NCBI GenBank assembly: GCA_965660935.1
Contig: CBFIBR010000037.1
Span: forward strand, 1-14,060
Length of the DNA: 14,060 bases
DNA from: UBA1172 sp002457135
GTDB taxonomy: Bacteria > Pseudomonadota > Alphaproteobacteria > Puniceispirillales > UBA1172
Reading direction: 5' to 3'
How positions within the stretch are numbered: the first letter of the stretch is position 1; each line of letters opens with the position of its first letter. Below are positions 7,487 to 14,060 of the stretch, piece by piece. Both the position numbers and the translations under genes were made by a program. Under the pieces are notes generated by a model, which was not told where the DNA came from, did no database searches, and saw nothing but the letters and a program-made list of their open reading frames with translations.

Positions 7487-9126
7487 TTCGTTTCATCCCT
7501 CATCAAGCGGGTCTTGATCTCATCACGCCAGTCCAGTGCTGCATCCACCAGCCGGGCTGTTTCCGGATGACGGGGGTTGGCGAAAACATCAGCCGTGGGG
7601 CCGTCTTCAACCAGCGCACCATCCGCCATGACCATAACACGCGGGCAGACAGAACGCACCACCGCCAGGTCATGGCTGATAAAGAGTGTGGCGATACCCG
7701 CCTCACGCGCAATCTCGGCCATGGCCGCCAGAACCCTGACCCGGATCGGGGCATCAAGGGCGGATACAGGTTCATCCAGCACGATCAGGCGCGGGGTAGT
7801 GATCAACGCCCGGGCAAAGGCGATGCGCTGGCGTTGGCCGCCTGATGCAGCATGGATACGGCGTTCCATCATCCCGGGGTCAATGCCGACCCGTTCCAGC
7901 ATGGCCGCCGCTGCATCCCCCTGATGCTGACCGGACGGGGCCGGGGTGACGGCATGGAAAGGTTCGGTCACCAGCCGCAGGATACGGTGGCGCGGGTTGA
8001 AGGATGAATACGGGTCCTGAAAAACGGCCGAAACCATGCCGCCGCGTGGCGGCACCGGCAGGTTTTCCCCGTCAAGCGTGATGCTGCCCCCATCAGGGGC
8101 ATAAAGGCCGAGCAGGAGCTTCGCCAGCGTGGTCTTGCCGCAACCCGATGCCCCGACCAGGCCAAGGGTTTCCCCCTCACCGATACTGAGATCAATTCCC
8201 CTAAGACCCCGAGGCAGTCCCCGAGGCAGTCCAAGGGGTAACCCACCGGAAAGTCCATTGGCGGTGGATTGCGTTTCACTCGCCCAGTCATAATGCAGCC
8301 CCTCCACCTTGAGGAGAGGCGGGGCAGGACGGGTTTTCGCCCTGCTTTTATCCGCTTTATGCGCAGGCGGGCTTGCCGCCTCGGCCAGCGCGATGGCGTG
8401 GGGATGGGTCAGACCACCCGCCAGCATGGCGACAGATCCGCGTTCAACAGCCTTGCCATCCTGCATGATGATGATGTCATCAGCCATCCGGGCAATGACC
8501 CCCAGATCATGGGTGATCAGCATCACCGCCATGCCATCCTCACGGGCAAGGCGCTGGATCAGCCCGAGGATTTCAAGCTGGGTTGTGGCATCGAGCGCGG
8601 TTGTCGCCTCATCAGCGATTAGCAGCCCTGGCTTGAGGGCAATCGCCATGGCAATGACAACACGCTGACGCTGCCCGCCGGAGAGCTCATGCGGCAGGCG
8701 CGATGATGGAATATCACCCAGCCCGACCCTCGCCAGCACGGCATCAGCCTGACGCGCTGCCTTTACCCGGTTGATGCGTTGATGTTGCCGGAAGACCTCG
8801 GCGATTTGTGAGCCGATCGCCCGCAGCGGGTTGAGCGCGGTCATGGGTTCCTGAAAAACCATGCCGATGCGGCGACCCCGGACCCGCCCCATGGCCTGAT
8901 CGGACAGGGTGTCAATACGCTCCCCGTCAAGGGTGATCTGCCCCCGGCGAACAGAGCCGCCCGGCAGAAGCCCCATGATGGCAAAGGCTGTCATGGATTT
9001 ACCGGCACCGCTTTCCCCGCTGATCCCCAGCACCTTGCCCCTGGCCAGTTCCAGATCGAGCGGGGCCAGCACCTCTTGCCCTGCGATGGTGACGGTCAGT
9101 CCCTTGAGGGTGAGCGCGGCGACCAT
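7483..9126 (-). CDS. Fused dual ATPase of peptide ABC transporter (DppD-DppF type)
   Basis: A 547-residue two-domain ATPase for the - strand importer. NBD1 has Walker A GESGAGKS (37-44), signature LSGGQRQR (about 148-155) and Walker B 'LLIADEATTALDA'. NBD2 has Walker A GASGCGKT (about 325-332), signature ASGGQRQR (Ala replaces Leu, about 425-432) and Walker B 'LIVLDEPVSALDA'. Both nucleotide sites look complete. It lacks the C-terminal four-cysteine motif present in the + strand fusion at 1535-3358, so the two are distinct subfamilies rather than a recent duplication. The loop before NBD2 carries a Gly-Leu-Pro-Arg repeat (see 8207-8232). Its ATG shares one base with the permease stop (TGATG), and the G-rich GGGGGGGAGAGG inside the permease's last codons acts as ribosome-binding site. 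Its stop overlaps the peptidase start, tying transport to hydrolysis. Confidence 0.95.
   Translation of the reverse strand: MVAALTLKGLTVTIAGQEVLAPLDLELARGKVLGISGESGAGKSMTAFAIMGLLPGGSVRRGQITLDGERIDTLSDQAMGRVRGRRIGMVFQEPMTALNPLRAIGSQIAEVFRQHQRINRVKAARQADAVLARVGLGDIPSSRLPHELSGGQRQRVVIAMAIALKPGLLIADEATTALDATTQLEILGLIQRLAREDGMAVMLITHDLGVIARMADDIIIMQDGKAVERGSVAMLAGGLTHPHAIALAEAASPPAHKADKSRAKTRPAPPLLKVEGLHYDWASETQSTANGLSGGLPLGLPRGLPRGLRGIDLSIGEGETLGLVGASGCGKTTLAKLLLGLYAPDGGSITLDGENLPVPPRGGMVSAVFQDPYSSFNPRHRILRLVTEPFHAVTPAPSGQHQGDAAAAMLERVGIDPGMMERRIHAASGGQRQRIAFARALITTPRLIVLDEPVSALDAPIRVRVLAAMAEIAREAGIATLFISHDLAVVRSVCPRVMVMADGALVEDGPTADVFANPRHPETARLVDAALDWRDEIKTRLMRDETK
8207..8232. repeat. 12-bp in-frame tandem repeat inside ATPase gene
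   Basis: A perfect period-12 tract of 26 bases (just over two copies of CCCCGAGGCAGT). On the coding strand it yields G-L-P-R repeated, within 'GGLPLGLPRGLPRGLRG' near residues 295-308 of the fused ATPase. Because the unit is four codons, copy-number change would keep the frame. It lies in the loop between the first strands of NBD2 and its Walker A, a place where homologues vary in length. Confidence 0.85.
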
Positions 9127-9947
9127 CAGCCTCTCCCCCCCATAAGACCAAAACGCTGTTTCATGACCTCGGCCAGTGTGTTCAGTGATAGCACCGATAA
9201 AACTATCGCCAGCCCCGGTGCGTAGACCACGTGAGGCGCGATGGCGACTATGGTCTGGCCATCAGCCAGCATCCTGCCCCAGCTGGGTTGAGGCGGCTGA
9301 ACCCCCAGCCCGATATAGGCCAGCCCTGCCTCAGCCAGAATGGCGATGGAAAACTGGATCGCGATCTGCACCAGCAACAGGGGGACGATATTCGGCAGGA
9401 TATGTTCAAGCGCGATGCGGGCATCCCCCTTTCCGGCAAGCCTGGCGGAAAGGATAAAATCCTGCTGCCACAAGGGCAGGGCGGCGGCGCGGCTGATACG
9501 GGCGAAAACGGGAATATTGAAAATGCCGATGGCGATCATGGCATTGACCGCCCCAGGGCCGAACCGGGCCGTGATCAGGATCGCTGTCAGCAGTGCCGGG
9601 AAGGCAAAGACCAGATCGTTAAAACGCAGGATAGCCTCATCAGGCATCCGGCCCTTGCGGGCTGATCCTGCCAGCCCCAGCGGCACGCCGATGACCACGC
9701 CGATCAGCACCGCCAGTGCCGCCACGGCAAGCGTGGTATAGGCCCCCGCCATGAGCATCGAAAGAATATCCCGGCCGAAATGATCAGTCCCGAATGGATG
9801 CAGGGCAGTGGGCGCGTTGAGCCGTTCATTGATGGCCATGGCCGCGGGATCATAAGGGGTCCAGAAAAACCCGATCAGTGCAAACAGCGCAAGGCATCCC
9901 GCCAGCACCATCCCGCCGCGTTGCAATCGGGTGTTGAAGCTGCTCAT
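9126..9947 (-). CDS. Peptide ABC transporter permease, DppC/OppC-like
   Basis: Inner-membrane permease of 273 residues, about six spans. The first hydrophobic segment is 'MVLAGCLALFALIGFFW' (13-29). The DppC landmark 'HPFGTDHFGRDILSMLMAG' follows at about 50-68. The cytoplasmic coupling loop is 'ILSARLAGKGDARIALEHILPN', and 'AGLAYIGLGVQPPQPSWGRML' near 211-231 is the usual DppC signature. It is shorter at the N-terminus than the + strand DppC homologue (273 against 311 residues). The start is set by the ATGA overlap with the DppB-like gene, and the stop shares its last base with the ATPase start. It should form the heterodimeric pore with the DppB-like permease upstream. Confidence 0.95.
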   Translation of the reverse strand: MSSFNTRLQRGGMVLAGCLALFALIGFFWTPYDPAAMAINERLNAPTALHPFGTDHFGRDILSMLMAGAYTTLAVAALAVLIGVVIGVPLGLAGSARKGRMPDEAILRFNDLVFAFPALLTAILITARFGPGAVNAMIAIGIFNIPVFARISRAAALPLWQQDFILSARLAGKGDARIALEHILPNIVPLLLVQIAIQFSIAILAEAGLAYIGLGVQPPQPSWGRMLADGQTIVAIAPHVVYAPGLAIVLSVLSLNTLAEVMKQRFGLMGGRG

Positions 9948-10918
9948 GGCCCTTTCCTCACCCTGGGGGGCCTCACCCCGGTCCTGACCCTCGGGTCAGC
10001 GAGGCCGTAAGCCAGCTCCACCAGAAAGCTCACCACAACCACCGCGAAGACCAGCAGCATGACAACGCTTTCCACCATGATCAGGTCGCGCTGGGCAATG
10101 GCCTGAAACACCAGCCGCCCCAGCCCCGGCAGGGCAAAGACATTTTCAACGATGATCGCCCCCGCCAGCAGAAAGGAAAACTGCATCCCGGCAATCGTCA
10201 GCACGGGCAGGAGCGCGTTTCTGAGGGCATGGCGCAACAGCGCCTCCAGCGGGCCCAGCCCCTTGGCGCGGGCGGTACGGAAATAGTCCTGATCAGCGGC
10301 GCGGATCAATTCTTCGCGCATGATCCGGGCCAGAATCGCTATTTGCGGGATCGCCAGCGCAAGGGCAGGCAGGAACAACGCCCTCAACCCCGCGCCGCTG
10401 CCATTGTGCCAGCCGCTGAACCCGCCAGCGGGAAACCACCCGAGGCCGAGGGCAAAGAGATGGATCAGCAGGATCGCCAGCCAGAAATTCGGAACGGCGA
10501 TGCCGATCTGGGTCATCCCGCCGACCACATGATCAGCGGTGCTGCCATGCCGCCATGCCGCGATGATCGCGATCACCGGTGCCGCCACCAGGACCATGGC
10601 CATGGCCAGCCCGGCGAGGGGGAGGGAGACAGCAAGCCGTTCCATCACCACATCCAGCACCGGGATCCGGTAGGTATAGGACAGCCCGAAATCACCCAAC
10701 AGCATGCCGCCAATCCAGGCCAGGTAGCGTTGAGGGGCGGGCTGGTCCAGCCCCAGTTCCTGCCGCAGGGCGGCAAGGCTGTCCTCCTCCGCGCCGATGC
10801 CGAGCATGAATTGCGCCGGATCACCCGGAATGACCTCAATCAGGGCAAAGATCACCAGCGATGACAGGGTCAGGCTTAACAGCAACAACCCCGCCTTGCG
10901 CAGTGCATAGATCAACAT
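9944..10918 (-). CDS. Peptide ABC transporter permease, DppB/OppB-like
   Basis: Inner-membrane permease of 324 residues from the ATG at 10918. The frame is open back to an ATG at 11023, but those extra 35 residues overlap the binding-protein gene and look nothing like a permease N-terminus. The chosen start gives the canonical beginning 'MLIYALRKAGLLLLSLTLSS' followed by 'VIPGDPAQFMLG', the DppB 'PGDP' motif, and has AGGAAA five to six bases upstream. About six membrane spans are visible. The EAA-type loop is 'YFRTARAKGLGPLEALLRHA', and the end 'AYGLADPRVRTG' matches the family. It follows the binding protein by 47 bases and overlaps the DppC-like gene by 4 bases. Confidence 0.95.
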   Translation of the reverse strand: MLIYALRKAGLLLLSLTLSSLVIFALIEVIPGDPAQFMLGIGAEEDSLAALRQELGLDQPAPQRYLAWIGGMLLGDFGLSYTYRIPVLDVVMERLAVSLPLAGLAMAMVLVAAPVIAIIAAWRHGSTADHVVGGMTQIGIAVPNFWLAILLIHLFALGLGWFPAGGFSGWHNGSGAGLRALFLPALALAIPQIAILARIMREELIRAADQDYFRTARAKGLGPLEALLRHALRNALLPVLTIAGMQFSFLLAGAIIVENVFALPGLGRLVFQAIAQRDLIMVESVVMLLVFAVVVVSFLVELAYGLADPRVRTGVRPPRVRKGP

Positions 10919-10922
10919 GGCG

Positions 10923-10928
10923 TTTCCT
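10923..10928 (-). promoter_or_regulatory. Ribosome binding site that fixes the DppB-like start
   Basis: On the - strand the sequence reads AGGAAA-CGCC-ATG, a good Shine-Dalgarno match at normal spacing before the ATG at 10918. This supports the internal start over the upstream ATG at 11023. Confidence 0.7.
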
Positions 10929-10965
10929 GTTGGCAGGCTGGCTAATACGCTTGAGGATAATGCGC

Positions 10966-12453
10966 TCAGTCCTGCCAGTAAACCGCCGTCATGTCGGTGG
11001 CCTGGGTCGGGGCGTTTTCCCACATCCCCATGACCCCAGCATTGATCACGTTGATCTGCGGCAATTGAAAGAGGAAGGCGTTGACGTTATCCTCGGCAAT
11101 CATGCGCTGGGCTGACTGAACCAGATCACGGCGGCGGGCAGGATCATTGGTGGCTGACAGTGTTTTGATCAGGTCCCGGAATGCAGGGCTGTCATACTGG
11201 AAATAGTAATCAGGGCGGGCATAGATGCCGATGTCGTAAGGTTCGGTATGACTGACGATGGTCAGCCCGTAATCCTTGCCGCGGAAAACCTGTTCCAGCC
11301 ATTGCGCCCATTCCAGGGTTTCGATGCGGGCGGTGATCCCGACCTGAGCCAGCTGGGCCTGAATGATTTCGCCGCCACGGCGGGCATAGCTGGGGGGCGG
11401 CAGTTTCAGCGTTGTCTCAAACCCATTGGCATACCCGGCCTCGGCCAGAAGGTTCTTTGCCTTATCGGGTGCATAAGCCGACAGTTGGGTCAGATCGAGG
11501 TAATCGGGGTGATGCGGCGCAAAATGGGTGCCGATTGGCACACCATAGCCGAACATGGCACCATCAATCAGGGCAGAACGATCAATGGCATGGGCGATGG
11601 CGGCGCGGACACGCTGATCCGCCAGTGGCCCGGCCTGATTGTTGATGGCGAGAATGGTTTCGCCCTCGGTGCTGCCAGCGATCACCCGAAAGCGGGGGTC
11701 GCTTTCAAATCCGGGGAGCGTTTCAGGCGCAGGATAGCCCGGGAAGGCATCAATATCACCCGCCATGATCGCCGCGTAAGCCGCGTTCGGATCAGCGATG
11801 AAACGGAAGGTCACCTGATCAAGCCGGGCAGGCTCCCCCCAGTAATCAGGGTTGCGAGACAGGATGATACGGTCGCCTTTCTGCCAGCGTTCCATGATAA
11901 AGGGGCCGGTACCAACAGGTTTGGTGCGGATAGCCCCGATGCTTTCCTCGGCAACGATCACGGCATCGCCCCAGGCCATGTTGAATAGAAACTGCCCGTT
12001 GGCCTCATCAAGGGTGATGCGGACTGTCTGGCTATCGGTGGCCTCAACGGAGGTGATGCCGGCAAAAAGCGCTTTCTGGGCGTTGGTTGACCCCTCGGCC
12101 CGGGCGCGGTCGAGCGAGAATTTCACGTCCGATGCATCCATCACGCTGCCATCATGGAAACGCACATTTTCGTTGAGTGTGAAGGTATAAACGGCCCCGT
12201 CCGGGCTGATCACCCAGCTTTTTGCCAGACCGGGGATAATGGATCCATCACGGGCAAACCGGGTCAGCCCCTCAAAGACATTGGCGTAGAGAACCTGATC
12301 AATGGCCCCGGCGGCGGCGCTGGTCGGGTCAAGATGGGGCGGTTCCAGTTGCAGGCCGATCGTCATGCTGTTCCGGTCCGCCGCCATCAGCGGGGATACC
12401 AGTAATACAGCGGTCAGAACCAGGCAGAGCGGGCTGAGAATTCGGGTGATCAT
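10966..12453 (-). CDS. Periplasmic substrate-binding protein, DppA/OppA family (SBP_bac_5)
   Basis: A 495-residue extracytoplasmic ligand-binding protein, first gene of the - strand importer operon. It has a Sec signal peptide: Arg4, a hydrophobic core at about 5-22 ('ILSPLCLVLTAVLLVSPL'), and a likely signal peptidase I site after Ala24 or Ala25. No lipobox is placed for lipidation (Cys10 is mid-core). The mature part opens with 'QLEPPHLDPTSAA' and contains the family-5 signature 'LAKSWVISPDGAVYTFTLNENVRFHDGSVMDASDVKFSLDRA', about residues 76-117 (quoted here only in its start and end: 'LAKSWVISPDG' to 'DVKFSLDRA'). It should deliver ligand to the two permeases downstream. Family members bind peptides, opines, nickel or heme, so ligand identity is open; the downstream peptidase and amidase favour a peptide- or amide-like molecule. 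Confidence 0.95.
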   Translation of the reverse strand: MITRILSPLCLVLTAVLLVSPLMAADRNSMTIGLQLEPPHLDPTSAAAGAIDQVLYANVFEGLTRFARDGSIIPGLAKSWVISPDGAVYTFTLNENVRFHDGSVMDASDVKFSLDRARAEGSTNAQKALFAGITSVEATDSQTVRITLDEANGQFLFNMAWGDAVIVAEESIGAIRTKPVGTGPFIMERWQKGDRIILSRNPDYWGEPARLDQVTFRFIADPNAAYAAIMAGDIDAFPGYPAPETLPGFESDPRFRVIAGSTEGETILAINNQAGPLADQRVRAAIAHAIDRSALIDGAMFGYGVPIGTHFAPHHPDYLDLTQLSAYAPDKAKNLLAEAGYANGFETTLKLPPPSYARRGGEIIQAQLAQVGITARIETLEWAQWLEQVFRGKDYGLTIVSHTEPYDIGIYARPDYYFQYDSPAFRDLIKTLSATNDPARRRDLVQSAQRMIAEDNVNAFLFQLPQINVINAGVMGMWENAPTQATDMTAVYWQD

Positions 12454-12481
12454 TGATTGTATACCTTCGGGTTAAAGCACT

Positions 12482-12510
12482 CTTATAGGAAAGGCGGGGG
12501 TATTTGAAAA
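12482..12510 (-). promoter_or_regulatory. Candidate sigma-70-type promoter of the importer/peptidase/amidase operon
   Basis: On the - strand, TTTTCA (12505-12510, 4 of 6 to TTGACA) and TATAAG (12482-12487, 5 of 6 to TATAAT) are separated by 17 bases. Transcription would start near 12475, giving a ~20-base leader with GAAGG about 10 bases before the binding-protein ATG. No other promoter-like pair stands out downstream in this operon. Confidence 0.45.
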
Positions 12511-12531
12511 GCGGGATCATTGCTGAACCCG
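12507..12531 (-). terminator. Candidate intrinsic terminator of the rhodanese gene
   Basis: Twelve bases past the rhodanese stop, the transcript can fold as CGGG-U-UCA-GCAA-UGA-U-CCCG: a 4-bp and a 3-bp stem separated by a U-U mismatch, capped by a GCAA (GNRA-type) tetraloop, then C-UUUU. The U-tract is short and the stem modest, so termination may be partial. The U-run doubles as the -35 element of the next operon. Confidence 0.45.
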
Positions 12532-12542
12532 TGAGGGGCGGA

Positions 12543-12950
12543 TTATTTATCCTCACCACTATGTTCAACAGGCCCTTCAGCCTCAAGCCAGGAGGTAAAA
12601 CCATCGGTGACATGGGCCACGGGTTCAAACCCCATATCCTGCATCATCGCGGCGGTGAGTGCCGAACGCCAGCCCGCCGCGCAATAGAGAATATAGGATT
12701 TGTCCTGATCAAACACAGGGTTGAAATAGGGGCTTTCCGGGTCAATCCAGAATTCCGTCATGCCGCGCGGGCAATGAAAGCTGCCGGGGATAAAGCCTGA
12801 TTTGCGGCGTTCACGAATATCGCGGATATCAATAAATTGCCAGTTATCATCCCCCACCAGCGCGATGGCATCGGTGGCGTCGATTTCCCTGATGGTGGTG
12901 CGTGCTTCGGCCACCATGGCGGCGGCGGTTGTCTTGAGTACTCGCGGCAT
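12543..12950 (-). CDS. Single-domain rhodanese-like protein
   Basis: A 135-residue cytoplasmic rhodanese-fold protein; such proteins carry sulfane sulfur as a persulfide on an active-site Cys. Visible features are the 'QFIDIRDIRERRKSGFIPGS' strand-helix (CH2A-like region, about 38-57), the catalytic loop 'YCAAGWRS' with Cys90, and 'DGFTSWLEAEGPV' near the end. The loop C-A-A-G-W-R is near the C-x-x-G-x-R consensus of sulfurtransferases. Cys60 is a second cysteine. The length fits a single-domain family. AAGGG lies 7 bases before the ATG. It diverges from the iron-sulfur subunit gene at 13093, so sulfur handling for cluster proteins is possible but only inferred. The donor and acceptor are unknown. 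Confidence 0.92.
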   Translation of the reverse strand: MPRVLKTTAAAMVAEARTTIREIDATDAIALVGDDNWQFIDIRDIRERRKSGFIPGSFHCPRGMTEFWIDPESPYFNPVFDQDKSYILYCAAGWRSALTAAMMQDMGFEPVAHVTDGFTSWLEAEGPVEHSGEDK

Positions 12951-13086
12951 TGTCCGGCCCTTTATTGTTGGTTTAACATTAAAGCGCAGGCTGAATTCCG
13001 CAATAATAATTAATTCCAGAAAAAATAAAGATAAAAATAAAATTTCACAGAAAACTAAAATTTGCTACTGTCTTACAGGGGAGAGA
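12951..13086. promoter_or_regulatory. AT-rich divergent promoter region between rhodanese and iron-sulfur subunit genes
   Basis: The spacer is much more AT-rich than the rest of the window, with A-tracts at 13019-13045. For the rhodanese, TTTAAT on the - strand (12978-12983, 5 of 6 to TATAAT) could be a -10, but no good -35 sits at the right distance. A short inverted repeat TTTAA-CA-TTAAA covers 12972-12983. For the + strand gene, TGCTACTGT (13063-13071) fits an extended -10 pattern, but would start transcription almost at the ribosome-binding site. Both calls are weak; what is solid is the AT-rich, probably curved, divergent spacer. Confidence 0.35.
13078..13083 (+). promoter_or_regulatory. 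Ribosome binding site favouring the GTG start at 13093
   Basis: GGGGAG (13078-13083) is the only strong Shine-Dalgarno match before the conserved part of the iron-sulfur subunit. It is 9 bases before GTG 13093 and only 3 before GTG 13087, so the later GTG is preferred. Confidence 0.6.
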
Positions 13087-13092
13087 GTGCTG

Positions 13093-13833
13093 GTGAAATC
13101 ATTGAGCGTTAAAATCTGGCGTGGCGCGGACGAGGGCCATTTTGACCGGTTTTCGGTGCCGGTGCGTGAAAACCAGACCGTGCTTGATCTGGTGACTGAA
13201 ATCCAGCGTCAGCAGGACCCGACATTGAGCTATCGTTTCGCGTGCAGGGTCGGTGTCTGCGGGTCCTGCGCCATGATGGTCAATGGCCGGGCGCGCTGGA
13301 CCTGCCGGACCCATGTGCGGAGCCTTGGTGTCGGTACCGATGAGGGTATCGGTGAAGGTGACAGTGATGAGATCACGCTGGAGCCCTTGCGCAACATGCC
13401 CCGGATCAAGGACCTCACCACCGATATGTCACGCTTCATTGACCAGTGGGGTGAGGCGGGGGCCGGTTTTACCAGCGCCCGTGATCGCAATGACGACCCC
13501 GCCAGGGTTGATCCGAACTCAAAGAAGCGCAAGGCCGCCAATGCCGCCATTGAATGCATCAATTGCGGTGTCTGCCACGCATCGTGTGATGTGGTGGCGT
13601 GGAATGATGAATACCTTGGCCCGGCCGCGCTCAACCGCGCCTGGTCGCTGGTCAATGATGAACGCCATGAAGCCCGTGATGAAACCCTTGAGGCGGCCCT
13701 CGGCCCCGGCGGGTGCAGCAACTGCCATAGCCACGGCAACTGCATGACCGCCTGCCCCATCGGGTTAAGCCCGACACGGAGCATCGCCGGGCTGAAGAAG
13801 ATGAGCCTCATGGCCATGATCGGGATAAAGTGA
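13093..13833 (+). CDS. Succinate dehydrogenase/fumarate reductase-type iron-sulfur subunit (SdhB/FrdB-like)
   Basis: A 246-residue electron-transfer subunit passing electrons between a flavoprotein and a membrane quinone site. The [2Fe-2S] ligands are Cys51, 56, 59 and 71 (C-x4-C-x2-C-x11-C), exactly the SdhB spacing. The second domain has 'CINCGVCHASC' (155, 158, 161, 165) and 'CHSHGNCMTACP' (210, 216, 220). By analogy with E. coli SdhB, the [4Fe-4S] is held by 155, 158, 161 and 220, and the [3Fe-4S] by 165, 210 and 216. Asp166 replaces the Pro that commonly follows Cys165. Cys207 is an extra cysteine. The frame is open back to 12802 through the rhodanese gene on the other strand, but real homology begins at 'LSVKIWRG', so a GTG start is used (13093; 13087 possible). 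The next gene is a membrane anchor, sharing a base at TGATG. The flavoprotein is presumably beyond the window. Confidence 0.93.
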   Translation: MKSLSVKIWRGADEGHFDRFSVPVRENQTVLDLVTEIQRQQDPTLSYRFACRVGVCGSCAMMVNGRARWTCRTHVRSLGVGTDEGIGEGDSDEITLEPLRNMPRIKDLTTDMSRFIDQWGEAGAGFTSARDRNDDPARVDPNSKKRKAANAAIECINCGVCHASCDVVAWNDEYLGPAALNRAWSLVNDERHEARDETLEAALGPGGCSNCHSHGNCMTACPIGLSPTRSIAGLKKMSLMAMIGIK

Positions 13834-14060
13834 TGAACGAAGCACAGCTCTATTCCCTGCAACGGCTGAGCGCGGTCATCATGGCCCCGCTGGTGGTGGT
13901 GCATCTGATCACCATAATGTATGCGGTGCGCGGCGGGCTTTCGGCCGAAGAAATCCTGGCCCGGACCAGCGGCGCGTCTGCATGGACAGTGTTCTATGGC
14001 GTGTTCGTGGTGGCGGTATCGGTTCATGCCCCGCTGGGATTGCGCAAAATCCTCATCGAA
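13833..14060 (+). CDS. Succinate dehydrogenase/fumarate reductase-type membrane anchor (SdhC-like), 3' end outside window
   Basis: The first 76 residues of a membrane subunit. It opens with 'MNEAQLYSLQRLSAVIMAPL', which resembles the start of SdhC cytochrome b subunits, where an Arg-x-Ser motif near the first helix helps form the quinone site. Span 1 is about residues 13-32 ('AVIMAPLVVVHLITIMYAV') with His24 inside it. Span 2 starts near 'WTVFYGVFVVAVSVHAPLGLRK', where His67 followed by Pro-x-Gly-x-Arg matches the H-x-x-x-G-x-R pattern of heme-binding anchors. Which His binds heme cannot be settled from the fragment. The start overlaps the upstream stop by one base, so the two genes are co-translated. 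An order of iron-sulfur subunit then anchor suggests a non-core paralogue of complex II, with the flavoprotein downstream. Confidence 0.85.
   Translation, partial: MNEAQLYSLQRLSAVIMAPLVVVHLITIMYAVRGGLSAEEILARTSGASAWTVFYGVFVVAVSVHAPLGLRKILIE

Noticed and set aside
9134..9141. Run of seven C at the end of the DppC-like permease as a phase-variable frameshift site.
   Set aside because: It lies within the last five codons, where slippage would hardly change the protein, and is explained as the G-rich ribosome-binding site of the ATPase gene.
10919..11023. Upstream ATG giving a 359-residue DppB-like permease.
   Set aside because: The added residues overlap the end of the binding-protein gene and lack any permease-like sequence; the ATG at 10918 has AGGAAA and a canonical N-terminus.
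12802..13092. Open + strand extension of the iron-sulfur subunit frame back to an ATG at 12802.
   Set aside because: It runs antisense through the rhodanese gene and an AT-rich spacer, resembles no SdhB N-terminus, and a good ribosome-binding site lies just before GTG 13093.
13230..14027. 265-residue - strand open frame across the iron-sulfur and anchor genes.
   Set aside because: It is antisense to two genes with complete motifs and shows only composition-driven Arg/Pro/Ser-rich sequence.

Overview
The window looks like chromosomal DNA from a GC-rich alphaproteobacterium. This is judged from gene content, tight head-to-tail gene packing with ATGA and TGATG junctions, and the alphaproteobacterial flavour of the proteins; a marine or Rhodospirillales-type host is a guess. 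I see no tRNA, rRNA, CRISPR array, insertion sequence or phage gene.

Left part (1-3358, + strand): the 3' end of a peptide/opine-type (Dpp/Opp/Nik) ABC importer operon. It has a DppB-like permease cut by the window edge, a DppC-like permease, and one polypeptide carrying both ATPase domains (DppD-DppF fusion) with a C-terminal cysteine cluster. Its binding protein must lie outside the window. It converges on a beta-class carbonic anhydrase (3387-4076, - strand).

Middle (4193-12453, - strand): one long, tightly packed operon read right to left. Its genes are a periplasmic family-5 binding protein, DppB-like permease, DppC-like permease, fused dual ATPase, P1-family (DmpA/BapA-type) self-processing aminopeptidase, a broken Rieske-type oxygenase alpha subunit, and an amidase-signature hydrolase. 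A candidate promoter lies just before the binding protein, and a candidate terminator for the preceding rhodanese gene abuts it. The natural reading is an uptake-and-degradation cassette: the importer brings in a peptide- or amide-like compound, and cytoplasmic hydrolases (plus, ancestrally, an oxygenase/demethylase) break it down. The oxygenase is now a pseudogene: it has lost its whole Rieske [2Fe-2S] domain and carries an in-frame TAG where the family has Trp.

Right part (12543-14060): a single-domain rhodanese (- strand) diverges from an operon (+ strand) encoding a succinate dehydrogenase/fumarate reductase-type iron-sulfur subunit and the start of a membrane anchor subunit. They are separated by a short AT-rich, A-tract-rich spacer.

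The most notable points are the decayed oxygenase inside an otherwise intact catabolic operon, two separate fused-ATPase peptide importers in one locus, a 12-bp in-frame tandem repeat in one ATPase, and a 17-bp three-copy repeat with a palindrome between the amidase and carbonic anhydrase genes. None amounts to a clearly new type of system.
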